This document shows, piece after piece, positions 45,764-53,901 of a stretch of 53,901 bases of DNA (position 1 is its first letter; each line of letters opens with the position of its first letter). The translations under genes were made by a program, and so were the position numbers. The DNA is from Candidatus Poribacteria bacterium (lineage in GTDB: Bacteria > Poribacteria > WGA-4E > WGA-3G): contig JAPOQK010000038.1 of assembly GCA_026710795.1 (NCBI GenBank), forward strand, positions 1 through 53,901, read 5' to 3'. The notes under the pieces were generated by a model. It worked only from the letters and a program-made list of their open reading frames with translations, was not told the origin of the DNA and did no database searches.

Positions 45764-46585
45764 TCAAGTAGAATCTTCTAACTGCTGCTCCAATCGCACA
45801 ATATGACGATATGCAGTAGAAAAGATCATGTCAAGGGTTGCAATATCCCGTTCTTCGAGTGGCGCGCGTGAAAAAACACGTCGCAATGATTTCAGATATG
45901 TCTCCCAATCCTGATTATATGGAACCACACCAACCTTATCTAACAAACGTATCACTCGCTCATAAAATTCCTCTAAAGTATTGACATCAGCATAGTCAAT
46001 CTCAACCGGAGAATGTTCAGCTAAACTTGCAACAAATACCTCATACGCGAAGATTTGCACCGCTTGGGCTAAATTTAGGGACGGATTCTTTGTAGCCATT
46101 GGAACACTTGCAATCAACTGACATAGACTCAACTGATCAGTAGATAAACCGAAGTCTTCGCGTCCAAAGAGCAGTCCCACAGACTGATCTTGTGACACGG
46201 ATGCGATTGTGTTTGCTGCTTCACGAGCAGTAACAGGAGAGGGTAAACGTGCATCTCGTCTACGATGTGTTGTGCCAACAAGGTATTTTATATCAACAAG
46301 TGCGTCTTTTAATTCAGGGACAACATGGCAATTATTCAGAACATCTCTCGCACCATGTGCCATACGAAAGGCAGCATCCTCGTTTTGATAGGGAACCGGA
46401 TTAACAAGGAAAAGTTGTGACAATCCCATTCCTTTCACAACTCTTGCAACTGACCCGATGTTACCGGGTTCACGAGGTTCAAAGAGGATTATCCTTATGT
46501 TTGAAAGATTTACTGGGGTAGAGACTGAGATTGCTCGGAAACTTTCTGCAGCTTGATTTGGTGTTTTTTTAGATTCAGTTGACAT
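45764..46585 (-). CDS. trmJ: tRNA (cytidine/uridine-2'-O-)-methyltransferase TrmJ
   Basis: I start at 46585 (MSTESKKT), 273 aa; a 28-codon upstream extension is possible but has no support. The SpoU/TrmH fold shows IRIILFEPREPGNIGSVARVVKGMGL, with the PGNIGSVAR motif, then GLLFGREDFGLS and SLNLAQAVQIFAYEV, the trefoil-knot motifs. TrmJ methylates the 2'-OH of residue 32 in several tRNAs using SAM. It is downstream of the lipid-kinase-like gene on the same strand, spaced by about 118 bp. Confidence 0.92.
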   Translation of the reverse strand: MSTESKKTPNQAAESFRAISVSTPVNLSNIRIILFEPREPGNIGSVARVVKGMGLSQLFLVNPVPYQNEDAAFRMAHGARDVLNNCHVVPELKDALVDIKYLVGTTHRRRDARLPSPVTAREAANTIASVSQDQSVGLLFGREDFGLSTDQLSLCQLIASVPMATKNPSLNLAQAVQIFAYEVFVASLAEHSPVEIDYADVNTLEEFYERVIRLLDKVGVVPYNQDWETYLKSLRRVFSRAPLEERDIATLDMIFSTAYRHIVRLEQQLEDST

Positions 46586-46703
46586 TATACTATAAAGGTA
46601 ATTGAAAAATAGCCAAATGTCAAGTGAATTGTTAAATCCAGTCTTATAATCGGTGTCATTTTGCAACAAAGATAGTATAGACAGCAGGACGACAACACCA
46701 CAA

Positions 46704-47279
46704 TTAAATTACAAGATATTTTATCATTAACTGCATGACAGCACCAGAAATGAGTGGTACAGTAAAGTTGTCATCAATCCTTAGAGGAAGTAGTTCAACA
46801 ACCGTCGCAACAAATGCACCAGTTAAACCTATAATTGGATTTAACCAGAAGAGTGCTATCACAACACAAGTTAGAAAACATGCACCACTCCCTTCAAGAC
46901 TCTTTTTACCGATAAGCTTTATCCGTCCCCACCGAGTTCCAACCAACGCAGCAGCTGAATCACCTAAAATCATAAAGAAAATACAGACGATTGCTACGTT
47001 CTTCTCAAAAAAAAGAATACATAACAAGGCACTGAAGATGAAATAGGTCGCACCAGTAATTGCACCTTTCTGTTCATGACTACGGAGAAGTGGTCTAAGA
47101 ACACTATAAAAGACTTCTCGAAAGGGTTGATATAACCATTTTAAGAATTCCACAACGAAGGCAATAACTGCGAATCCTCCTACGATGGTTAACATGGATC
47201 CTTTATCCATAAAGTTGTAAACAATCGGGATTATTAATCCTGAGATGTGAGTGCTTTTTCGTAGTAATTCTGTAAACAT
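46704..47279 (-). CDS. CTP-dependent lipid kinase-like protein (SEC59/DGK1/VTE5 type)
   Basis: This 191 aa protein opens with ELLRKSTHISGLIIP, has about six membrane segments, and contains GDSAAALVGTRWGRIKL and GKKSLEGS with the final VVELLPLRIDDNFTVPL. These are the motifs of the dolichol kinase/phytol kinase/diacylglycerol kinase (CTP) family, which phosphorylates lipid alcohols. The bacterial role is not established. Alternative names in databases include phosphatidate cytidylyltransferase-like. Confidence 0.82.
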   Translation of the reverse strand: MFTELLRKSTHISGLIIPIVYNFMDKGSMLTIVGGFAVIAFVVEFLKWLYQPFREVFYSVLRPLLRSHEQKGAITGATYFIFSALLCILFFEKNVAIVCIFFMILGDSAAALVGTRWGRIKLIGKKSLEGSGACFLTCVVIALFWLNPIIGLTGAFVATVVELLPLRIDDNFTVPLISGAVMQLMIKYLVI

Positions 47280-47507
47280 GAATCTCCTGTTTATATTTTT
47301 ACGATGTACTTATCTGTAAATCAATCTTGGAAGGTTAAGAATGTAGGAAAAGATTAATTGCAGGATTTTATTGAATATGAACTTTACATTCATTTGCCAA
47401 AAAAATATCACAATTTTGTTTCATTCTCAAGTTAAAATTCTTCTACCATTGGAAGTTGCTTTGAGAAAACAGGAATTATCTTAAACAACGTTTTGAAAAG
47501 AGGAAAC

Positions 47508-50402
47508 ATGAAAGGTCTTTGCACCAGGTTGGTGTTTGTATTAAGTTTTGTAATTATCTTGTCAGTAGATATAGCTGCACAAGATACACAACAACTTATA
47601 AAATTTACGGGTGTCGTCATGGATAGCGACACTGATGCACCACTCACAGATGTTACAATAAAAGTTATTGAAACAGATACAAAGGTAAAGACTGATGAAA
47701 CAGGTGCTTTTTCTATCGAGTTACCTGTTGGAACTTATACTCTGCAGGTGTCCGCCCCATTCTATAACACTACTGTACTTTCAGATATTGAAGTTAACGT
47801 CGAAGGTTTATCAGAACCGTTACAAGTAACACTTGAACCACAAGTTGTTAAATTAGACCCAATTAATATGAAGGTGCGATTAAGTCAATCTGGCGAACGC
47901 GGTCTTCTTGAAAAACGGATGCGTAGTTCACGAATTGAGGACAGCATCAGTACTGAAGAGATCAGTCGTTTGCCCGATTCCTCAGCCGCACAAGCAATTA
48001 GACGAGTAACTGGAGTCAGTATTGTAGGTGGAAAATATGTTTTTGTTCGTGGGTTAGGTGAACGTTATAGTAATACACTTCTCAACAATGTTGAGATTCC
48101 GAGTCCGGAACCGAATCGTCGAGTTGTTCCGATGGATATTTTTCCAGCAAGTCTACTTGCAAGTCTACAAACAGTCAAAACATTTTCTCCTGACCAACCG
48201 GGAGGTTTTGCGGGTGGATCAGTGCAGGTATTCACAAAAGACTTCCCTGAAGCATTGACGATGTCGCTTTCCTTATCAACAGGTTTCAATGCACAGGCTA
48301 CAGGTGCTGACGGATTAACCTACCCTGGTGGAAATCTTGACTTTTTAGGTTTTGATGATGGATCAAGAAAGTTACCTGAGCTTATTGAAGAAAAGGCTGA
48401 TGAAGTTCCGATACGGGAACAGGGACGTTTTACCACAACTGGATTCACACAGGATGAGATTCAAGAGTTTGGTCGTTCTTTTTCAAATGTGTGGTCTCCT
48501 GAACGCCATTCAGTACCAGCAAATCAAGGCTATAAATTCAGTTTAGGTAATAGTAATACAATCTTAGGTAAACAATTTGGTTACTTGGGTGTAGTTTCCT
48601 ACGGTAATAGTCACAGTTATAACACACAGGAACGTAGAGATTTCAGAATCGGATTAAATGAGACACTTTCACCAGTTACTGATTACGTTATCGAACAGAG
48701 CGGTCATGAGGTAGATTGGGGAAGTGTGATAAGTGCGAGTCTACGATTTTCACCGGAACATCTACTCAGCATACGAACCCTTGCAACCCATACTGCAGAA
48801 GATCAAACCAGAACTTGGGAAGGTGACAATGCTGATAGAAATACGATATATCGCAGTGCACGCCTACGATTCGTTGAAAGACAACTCTTTTCTGGACAAT
48901 TAGCTGGCACACACGGATTCAACTTTGGTGAACCAGAGTTGAAGAACGGGACAATAGAAGAATATTCCGAGTCTGTTGAACAGGTAATTGATAAAGCAGC
49001 GGAAATGGGAAAACAAACAGATCAATCCGATCTGTCAATGGAATGGCGTCTCACATATTCCCGCGCAGCACGCAATGAACCTGATACACGTGAAACAATA
49101 TATGAAGATGACAGGGAAGGGAATTACATTTTCCGAGATTCTTCACAAAGTGGTAGTAGATTCTTCTTTAACCTCGAAGATCATGATTACAACGCACGGA
49201 CTGATTGGACTATACCAGTGAGAATAACTGGATTCATCAAATTCGGTGGACTCGTCCGAGATAGATCTCGTGCCTTTGAGGTGCGGAGATTCAGATTCCA
49301 GCCATCAGATAATGTTGACGCTGTTGTTGACCTATCCTCTCCCCCTGAAGTACTATTTCAAACTGACAACATAGCACCACGCGTCTTTGAGTTACGTGAA
49401 TCTACAAGACGATCAGATAATTACAATGCTGACCATCGCGTTTACTCAGGATATATGATGCTTGATATACCACTCAGTAGAAAATGGCAGGTTATGACAG
49501 GTCTTCGTTGGGAATATTCTGACCAAGTTCTCACCGCTTTTGATCCGTTCTCCACCGTTGTATTGGAAGACCATAAAGCAAATTTGAATACCTCAGATGG
49601 ACTTCCAGGATTAAATCTTACTTATCGGTTAACAGAAAGAATGAACTTGCGTCTTGCTGCATCACGGACGGTTACACGTCCTGACCTCAGAGAACTTGCA
49701 CCCTTTGAGTTCACAGATTTTGTTGGCGGTAGAACAATTCTTGGAAACACGCAATTAGAACGGACATTAATTGACAACTATGACTTCCGTTGGGAAGTAT
49801 TTCCAGATACAACTGGAGGTGGTGTAGTTGCCATAAGTGCGTTCTATAAAAGATTCCACAAACCAATTGAACAGATTATTGAACCAAATGCAGAAGTACG
49901 TATAACCTATGCAAACGCTGAAGCTGCGCATAATTACGGATTGGAACTGGAAGCACGACAGAATTTAGGTGTGATCACATCAATGTTAAAAGCCTTTTCG
50001 ATTAATACAAATGCCGCGTTTATTACCTCCAGAGTTGAACTACCCGATGATGTTGGTATTCAAACATCCACAGAACGACCCTTACAAGGACAGTGTCCAT
50101 ATATCATCAATGTATCAGTAGGATATGAAGAACCCAACTGGGATATTGCGAGTTCTGTTGCATACAATATATATGGTCGAAGACTCTCTGATGTAGGTAA
50201 CCACGGGGCACCCGATGTATATGAACAACCGCGTGGGGAGTTAGATATCAGTTTTAGTCGAACAGTAGCAGACGCGTATAAATTGAGTGTCTCTGCTAAA
50301 AACCTTCTTGACCGTCCTGTTGAATTCAAACAGGGTGGTGCCACATCTGTAAAATATAAAATCGGAAGATCGTTCTCGTTCGGAATTAGTTACAACCTAT
50401 AA
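47508..50402 (+). CDS. TonB-dependent outer-membrane receptor
   Basis: I start at 47508 (MKGLCTRLVFVLS), 964 aa, 4 nt after aagagg; an in-frame TTG at 47493 is less likely. A signal peptide is followed by a carboxypeptidase regulatory-like domain (about 30-115; IKFTGVVMDSDTDAPL), the plug (EEISRLPDSSAAQAIRRVTG to QPGGFAGGSVQVFTKD, about 140-245), and a beta-barrel to the C-terminal FSFGISYNL. It imports a bulky ligand using TonB energy. The downstream lipoprotein and TonB gene, spaced 250 bp and more, make this an uptake locus. The substrate is unknown. Confidence 0.93.
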   Translation: MKGLCTRLVFVLSFVIILSVDIAAQDTQQLIKFTGVVMDSDTDAPLTDVTIKVIETDTKVKTDETGAFSIELPVGTYTLQVSAPFYNTTVLSDIEVNVEGLSEPLQVTLEPQVVKLDPINMKVRLSQSGERGLLEKRMRSSRIEDSISTEEISRLPDSSAAQAIRRVTGVSIVGGKYVFVRGLGERYSNTLLNNVEIPSPEPNRRVVPMDIFPASLLASLQTVKTFSPDQPGGFAGGSVQVFTKDFPEALTMSLSLSTGFNAQATGADGLTYPGGNLDFLGFDDGSRKLPELIEEKADEVPIREQGRFTTTGFTQDEIQEFGRSFSNVWSPERHSVPANQGYKFSLGNSNTILGKQFGYLGVVSYGNSHSYNTQERRDFRIGLNETLSPVTDYVIEQSGHEVDWGSVISASLRFSPEHLLSIRTLATHTAEDQTRTWEGDNADRNTIYRSARLRFVERQLFSGQLAGTHGFNFGEPELKNGTIEEYSESVEQVIDKAAEMGKQTDQSDLSMEWRLTYSRAARNEPDTRETIYEDDREGNYIFRDSSQSGSRFFFNLEDHDYNARTDWTIPVRITGFIKFGGLVRDRSRAFEVRRFRFQPSDNVDAVVDLSSPPEVLFQTDNIAPRVFELRESTRRSDNYNADHRVYSGYMMLDIPLSRKWQVMTGLRWEYSDQVLTAFDPFSTVVLEDHKANLNTSDGLPGLNLTYRLTERMNLRLAASRTVTRPDLRELAPFEFTDFVGGRTILGNTQLERTLIDNYDFRWEVFPDTTGGGVVAISAFYKRFHKPIEQIIEPNAEVRITYANAEAAHNYGLELEARQNLGVITSMLKAFSINTNAAFITSRVELPDDVGIQTSTERPLQGQCPYIINVSVGYEEPNWDIASSVAYNIYGRRLSDVGNHGAPDVYEQPRGELDISFSRTVADAYKLSVSAKNLLDRPVEFKQGGATSVKYKIGRSFSFGISYNL

Positions 50403-50651
50403 ATATATATTCAGTACACATGTATATTACTGAATTTACAGTTCAAATTGGATGTCCAAAAAGGATAGGATCTATGATCCTATAAAAAGTCATAACATAG
50501 TCAGTTTTTTGTGACAATTGTTGAGTAATTTTAAAGCAATTGAAACTTACAACAGCGACCTAATATATACATCAGATTCACAGGTCGCAAACAGAATTAT
50601 CCACTCAATAACGAAGTGGGATTAACATATTAAAGGAGTTTAGATAAACTA

Positions 50652-52007
50652 ATGTCAAATTTTATGTCAACCCTTGGACCCGTTTGGAGAAAAGGTAATT
50701 ATAGATGGTTATATCAATTAATTGTCATATTCACAGTCAGTTTATCTCTGTTTATTGTCGGATGTGGTGAAGATGATGAAACAGAACCAGAAGAAGTGGT
50801 TGTTGAGGAAACCATAACCGTTGATGGACGTGAAGTGGTTATCCTGTCTGGAGACATCTTGGAAGATAGAACACTGTCTGCGGACTACGATTATCTGTTG
50901 CGTGATGCCGTGTTTGTCAAAGATGGTGTAACACTCACTATTCAACCGGGTGTAACGCTTTATGGTGAAAATGCAACAAATGGCACACTTGTCGTTGCAC
51001 AAGGTGGAAAGCTTATGGCTGACGGCACTGCAGATGCACCTATTGTAATGACAAGTGATGCTGCTATCGGTTCACGTGCGCGTGGACAATGGGGTGGATT
51101 GATCATCAATGGAAGAGCACCGACTAACCAAGGTATTACTTTCGGTGAAGGAGACACTGGGGCATACGGCGGTAATGATCCAACTGACAACAGTGGAGTT
51201 CTACGATATGTGCGGGTCGAATACGCTGGAATTGAATTTAGTCCAGACAACGAATTGAACGGTATTGCTTTCCAAGGTGTCGGATCAGGCACGGTCGTTG
51301 AACATATCCAAGTACACATGAATCAAGATGATGGTATTGAAATGTTTGGTGGCACAGTCAATCTAAAATACGCATTGGTAACTGGTGCACGCGACGATTC
51401 ATTTGATTGGACTGATGGATGGATAGGAAAAGGTCAATTCTGGGTCGCCCAGCAATATGGGGACGACGCTGATAACGGTTTTGAAAATGATAACAGCAGC
51501 AAGAACAATGAAGCAACACCACGGTCCGCACCAACTATTTTCAATGTAACACTTGTTGGGGATCCATCCGGTCCTGAAAGCGATAGCGGTTTGTTGATTC
51601 GTGAAGGTGCAGCTGGTATGTATGCAAATTTCATCGTTGTCGGGTTTAACGCAGTTGGTCTTGATATCAACAATGAATCCTCACACAAACAAGCTGACGA
51701 TGGCAATTTAATTGTGAAAAACAGCATCTTCTTCTCCAACGGGGATCAGAACTTCGGTGATGAAAAAGATGATGACGGTTTTGACGAAGCGGCTTGGGCA
51801 ATAGGTCTTGGAAATAAGGAAAATGACCCGAATCTCGTAGCACCATTTAATAAGGATAATCCGAATTTTGCATCGGGGGCAGGTGCCGCTTCTGTTACGC
51901 CAGCTACGCCTCCTTCAGACGGTTTCTTTGATGCTGTCAATTTTATTGGTGGTGTAAGTGCAACCAACGATTGGACAAAAGGTTGGACAACAAGTGCACG
52001 CAACTAA
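50652..52007 (+). CDS. Lipoprotein with probable parallel beta-helix
   Basis: The 451 aa protein has a membrane-spanning signal and the lipobox SLFIVGC with C38, then an acidic linker (GEDDETEPEE). The remainder has recurring short strands and turns (GVTLTIQPGVTLYGE, GKLMADGTADAPIV, GQWGGLIINGRAP) of right-handed beta-helix type. It follows a TonB-dependent receptor gene; similar pairs are known from other outer-membrane bacteria, where the lipoprotein sits on the cell surface and helps bind substrate. That role is an inference. Confidence 0.78.
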   Translation: MSNFMSTLGPVWRKGNYRWLYQLIVIFTVSLSLFIVGCGEDDETEPEEVVVEETITVDGREVVILSGDILEDRTLSADYDYLLRDAVFVKDGVTLTIQPGVTLYGENATNGTLVVAQGGKLMADGTADAPIVMTSDAAIGSRARGQWGGLIINGRAPTNQGITFGEGDTGAYGGNDPTDNSGVLRYVRVEYAGIEFSPDNELNGIAFQGVGSGTVVEHIQVHMNQDDGIEMFGGTVNLKYALVTGARDDSFDWTDGWIGKGQFWVAQQYGDDADNGFENDNSSKNNEATPRSAPTIFNVTLVGDPSGPESDSGLLIREGAAGMYANFIVVGFNAVGLDINNESSHKQADDGNLIVKNSIFFSNGDQNFGDEKDDDGFDEAAWAIGLGNKENDPNLVAPFNKDNPNFASGAGAASVTPATPPSDGFFDAVNFIGGVSATNDWTKGWTTSARN

Positions 52008-52518
52008 CTATCGTTTGACCTTCTCTGCTCGGTGCCCCCTCTCTTACGTTGCGACTGCAGTGATACTGTTTAGCATCTGTTCGATAGGGTGTGAGCAACG
52101 AGTATGGGAAAACAGTCTCGACTCGCCAGACCAAATCGGTCTGGCAGTCGTTGACGCTTTAAATCGGAAAGATATTGAAAAGTTAAATGAACTGCGTATC
52201 CAACGAGAAGAGTATCTTTCTTGGATATATCCTGCTTTCCCAAAGAGCAATTTTAAACCTGATTTCTCGTGGTCAAATCTGAATAAAAATTGTAATGTCG
52301 GCATGAAAAGGTGGATTGATCGATTGGGAGGGGTCAACCTTAGTTATGTTAGTATAAGATTTGACGGACCTACAGAATCTTACAACGGATTCCATATTTT
52401 ACGTGGTACCGTTTTGACATTAAAGAATTCCGTAGGTGAAAAACGTGATTTGAAAATTTTGGGTTCTGTAGTCTTAAAAAACAATCGTTACAAATTGCTC
52501 AGTTATGATGATGGTTAA
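51994..52518 (+). CDS. Small lipoprotein, unknown
   Basis: I prefer the GTG at 51994 (174 aa), overlapping the previous gene by 14 nt; another GTG at 51958 is possible. The signal (SYVATAVILFSICSIGC) ends with the lipobox SIGC at C33. The mature part has charged helices (DALNRKDIEKLNELRIQREE) and beta strands (HILRGTVLTLKNSVGEKRD), resembling small surface or stress proteins, but no family is recognised. It is translationally coupled to the beta-helix lipoprotein, so it probably works with the receptor. Confidence 0.65.
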   Translation: MHATNYRLTFSARCPLSYVATAVILFSICSIGCEQRVWENSLDSPDQIGLAVVDALNRKDIEKLNELRIQREEYLSWIYPAFPKSNFKPDFSWSNLNKNCNVGMKRWIDRLGGVNLSYVSIRFDGPTESYNGFHILRGTVLTLKNSVGEKRDLKILGSVVLKNNRYKLLSYDDG

Positions 52519-52657
52519 TAGAAACATTAAGATTAAATGAAATTTGATTAATTCACTGTTGTGTCTTTGGTATGAGATTCATACCAAACACTGAAATCCA
52601 TAATTTGGCATGAAATTACCTCATGCCTTTACCTAATTTCAGGGAGGACTAAACTGA

Positions 52658-53671
52658 ATGAGTTACGCACTCTCTAATTACGCTTCAGGAAAACATAGGA
52701 GAAAACGTCTAAGAAAAAAGATGGCAATGGCTGATAACACGGGAGCAAAGGCACCAAACGTTGCAAAAAGGATGGCATCTGAAAATGTATCCGATGTATC
52801 TATCACCGTTGCTGATGCACAACGAGAAAATCGTCAAGCATCAAACAGGTGGAAAGCAAAAGCCAAAAAGTTGGCATTCGGTTTCGCAATTGGACTTCAC
52901 GCGGCTGTTCTAATTGTCGTTGCAGTTTGGTTTGTAAAAAAGACAGTATTACAGATGAATGAAGATAAGATGCAGAGTGTCATTGTAGAAAAACCACCGC
53001 AACAAACAAAACGCACCACTGCACCACGAACAACGCAAAAAACAGTAAAACCAAAAGCTGTTGAAGTACTCGTCCCGAAAGGTAACACAATTGCTCCAAA
53101 AACAAATATAAACCTGGGTCCCGCAGATTTCACAATGCCAGTGTCCGACCTACCCGCTGATGATTCTATGCAACTGGCAACTTTAGGTGCTGGTGCCACA
53201 ATAATGGAACAAAACCGACAGGTAAAAATTGTTTCCACTGTGCCGAAATTTGAAATGCCAAAATTTTCATCAACAGGGTTAACATCCAAAATGGATATGG
53301 GGACAAGTTTAGTTTCTATGGATTTTGGTGCTACTGAAGATCTTGGTTTGTCAGCTGCAGACTTTGGTGATACAAAGCAGTCTTTCTCAGAATTTCTGAG
53401 ACAAGTCCGTGAACAGATTAAAGAAGTTCAACGTTTCCCACCAAATGTTAGAAATTTGGATGATGGTTCTACTACCACAATACGCTTTACTCTTCTTAAA
53501 GATGGAACAATTCTGGATCCTAAAGTTTCAGCTTCATCTGGATCACGTGTCTTAGATAATGCTGCACTTGCAGCTGTTCAAAATGCTGAACCCTATCCTC
53601 CGTTTCCCGATGGACAATCAGGGAATAGCATTCGACTTGAACTTCCAGTTGTCTTTGAATTGATTAATTAA
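52658..53671 (+). CDS. tonB: TonB family protein
   Basis: The 337 aa protein has a long basic N-terminus, one transmembrane segment (about 72-93), a low-complexity Pro/Thr/Lys region (about 108-145), and a C-terminal TonB domain (about 245-337; QRFPPNVRNLDDGSTTTIRF, VSASSGSRVLDNAALAAVQN and YPPFPD). It transmits proton-motive force to outer-membrane receptors, here most likely the one at 47508-50402. Good ribosome binding site agggagg. The ExbB and ExbD genes are not in the window. The N-terminal extension of 70 residues before the membrane segment is longer than in classical TonB. Confidence 0.9.
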   Translation: MSYALSNYASGKHRRKRLRKKMAMADNTGAKAPNVAKRMASENVSDVSITVADAQRENRQASNRWKAKAKKLAFGFAIGLHAAVLIVVAVWFVKKTVLQMNEDKMQSVIVEKPPQQTKRTTAPRTTQKTVKPKAVEVLVPKGNTIAPKTNINLGPADFTMPVSDLPADDSMQLATLGAGATIMEQNRQVKIVSTVPKFEMPKFSSTGLTSKMDMGTSLVSMDFGATEDLGLSAADFGDTKQSFSEFLRQVREQIKEVQRFPPNVRNLDDGSTTTIRFTLLKDGTILDPKVSASSGSRVLDNAALAAVQNAEPYPPFPDGQSGNSIRLELPVVFELIN

Positions 53672-53696
53672 TCTCGGAATTAATACATAAATAATA

Positions 53697-53725
53697 AATT
53701 AAGGGTGGCATTGCCACCCTTAATT
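53697..53725 (+). terminator. Intrinsic terminator after tonB
   Basis: A 13 bp perfect stem (aattaagggtggc / gccacccttaatt) with a 3 nt loop is followed by ttctt. It lies 26 bp after the tonB stop and can end the plus-strand transcript; the symmetric A-rich left side would also work for a minus-strand transcript. Confidence 0.85.
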
Positions 53726-53805
53726 TTCTTACGCATTCAGTATTTTCGAACTGCAACATATAATACCATTTCTAATAAATAAAGTGCCATTTGCTGAGGA
53801 CTACT

Positions 53806-53884
53806 TGTAGGATCGACCCGGTGAATGCCTAAATGGCATTCATACCGTTGATTTACTGGTCGCGACCGGGAGGTCGCTCCTACA
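53806..53884. repeat. REP-like palindromic element
   Basis: Arms tgtaggatcgacc (53806-53818) and ggtcgctcctaca (53872-53884) are inverted with one mismatch. Inside are a hairpin gaatgcc/ggcattc (53823-53841) and the palindrome ggtcgcgacc (53858-53867). The core taggtcg- recurs in the hairpin of 424-490 and at 20629, so this is a member of a dispersed family. Confidence 0.75.
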
Positions 53885-53901
53885 GAAGAAAGATTTCCAA
53901 T

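Noticed and set aside
50409..50435. Stem-loop (attcagta/tactgaat) after the TonB-dependent receptor stop as a terminator
   Set aside because: The 8 bp stem is weak, the loop is long, and there is no T-run after it.

Overview
The window looks like a chromosomal segment of an uncultivated bacterium close to Candidatus Poribacteria or a related PVC/FCB-type lineage. This is inferred from gene content, not from a marker phylogeny. The signs are AT-rich coding sequence, many phytanoyl-CoA dioxygenase (PhyH) genes, several sulfatases, Gfo/Idh/MocA dehydrogenases, TPR fusions, and many short intergenic repeats. TonB, a TonB-dependent receptor and lipoproteins indicate an outer membrane. No rRNA, tRNA or CRISPR array was seen.

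Layout. 1-600: a truncated small ORF joined to a ~300 bp repeat whose second, inverted copy lies at 14840-15090. 615-2057: short MacB/FtsX-type permease plus ATPase. 2070-3988: IolG/IolE-like inositol pair. 4036-5651: DUF262 protein plus nucleotidyltransferase-fold protein, a defence-like pair. 5715-6472: frameshifted TPR gene. 6808-8700: large uncharacterised protein. 8774-9229: toxin-antitoxin pair whose toxin is broken. 9432-10448: alpha/beta hydrolase. 10454-12161: lysA with a duplicated copy of its 3' end on the far side of a DUF2283 gene. 12230-20332: catabolic region on the minus strand (enolase-superfamily dehydratase, two sulfatase-family proteins, three PhyH oxygenases, one Gfo/Idh dehydrogenase). 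20703-22502: fused iron-type ABC permease. 22503-23365: repeat-rich spacer. 23366-27848: small membrane protein, endonuclease V, an unknown gene translationally coupled to a sulfatase, and an AlaC-type aminotransferase. 27864-29205: Fic gene framed by 55 bp perfect direct repeats. 29264-31240: two divergent PhyH genes. 31245-33115: AAA ATPase plus PIN-like nuclease operon. 33152-47279: housekeeping and membrane genes on the minus strand (hydroxyacid dehydrogenase, der, an AI-2E-family protein with an inserted propeller-like domain, an SDF symporter, aspS, a spermidine-synthase/TPR fusion, a lipoprotein, TrmJ, a CTP-dependent lipid kinase-like protein). 47508-53671: TonB-dependent receptor, two lipoproteins and TonB on the plus strand.

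How the genes fit together. The 12-31 kb part reads as a catabolic toolbox for sulfated or modified organic substrates: sulfatases remove sulfate, dehydratase and dehydrogenases process sugar acids, and PhyH oxygenases hydroxylate. The substrates cannot be named from sequence. The 47.5-53.7 kb part is an outer-membrane uptake set. The accessory items (DUF262/NTase, AAA/PIN, Fic, toxin-antitoxin remnant, DUF2283 cassette) are small defence- or stress-like modules, and several show direct repeats, truncation or loss-of-function lesions. The AAA/PIN and DUF262/NTase operons are the best candidates for poorly described systems.
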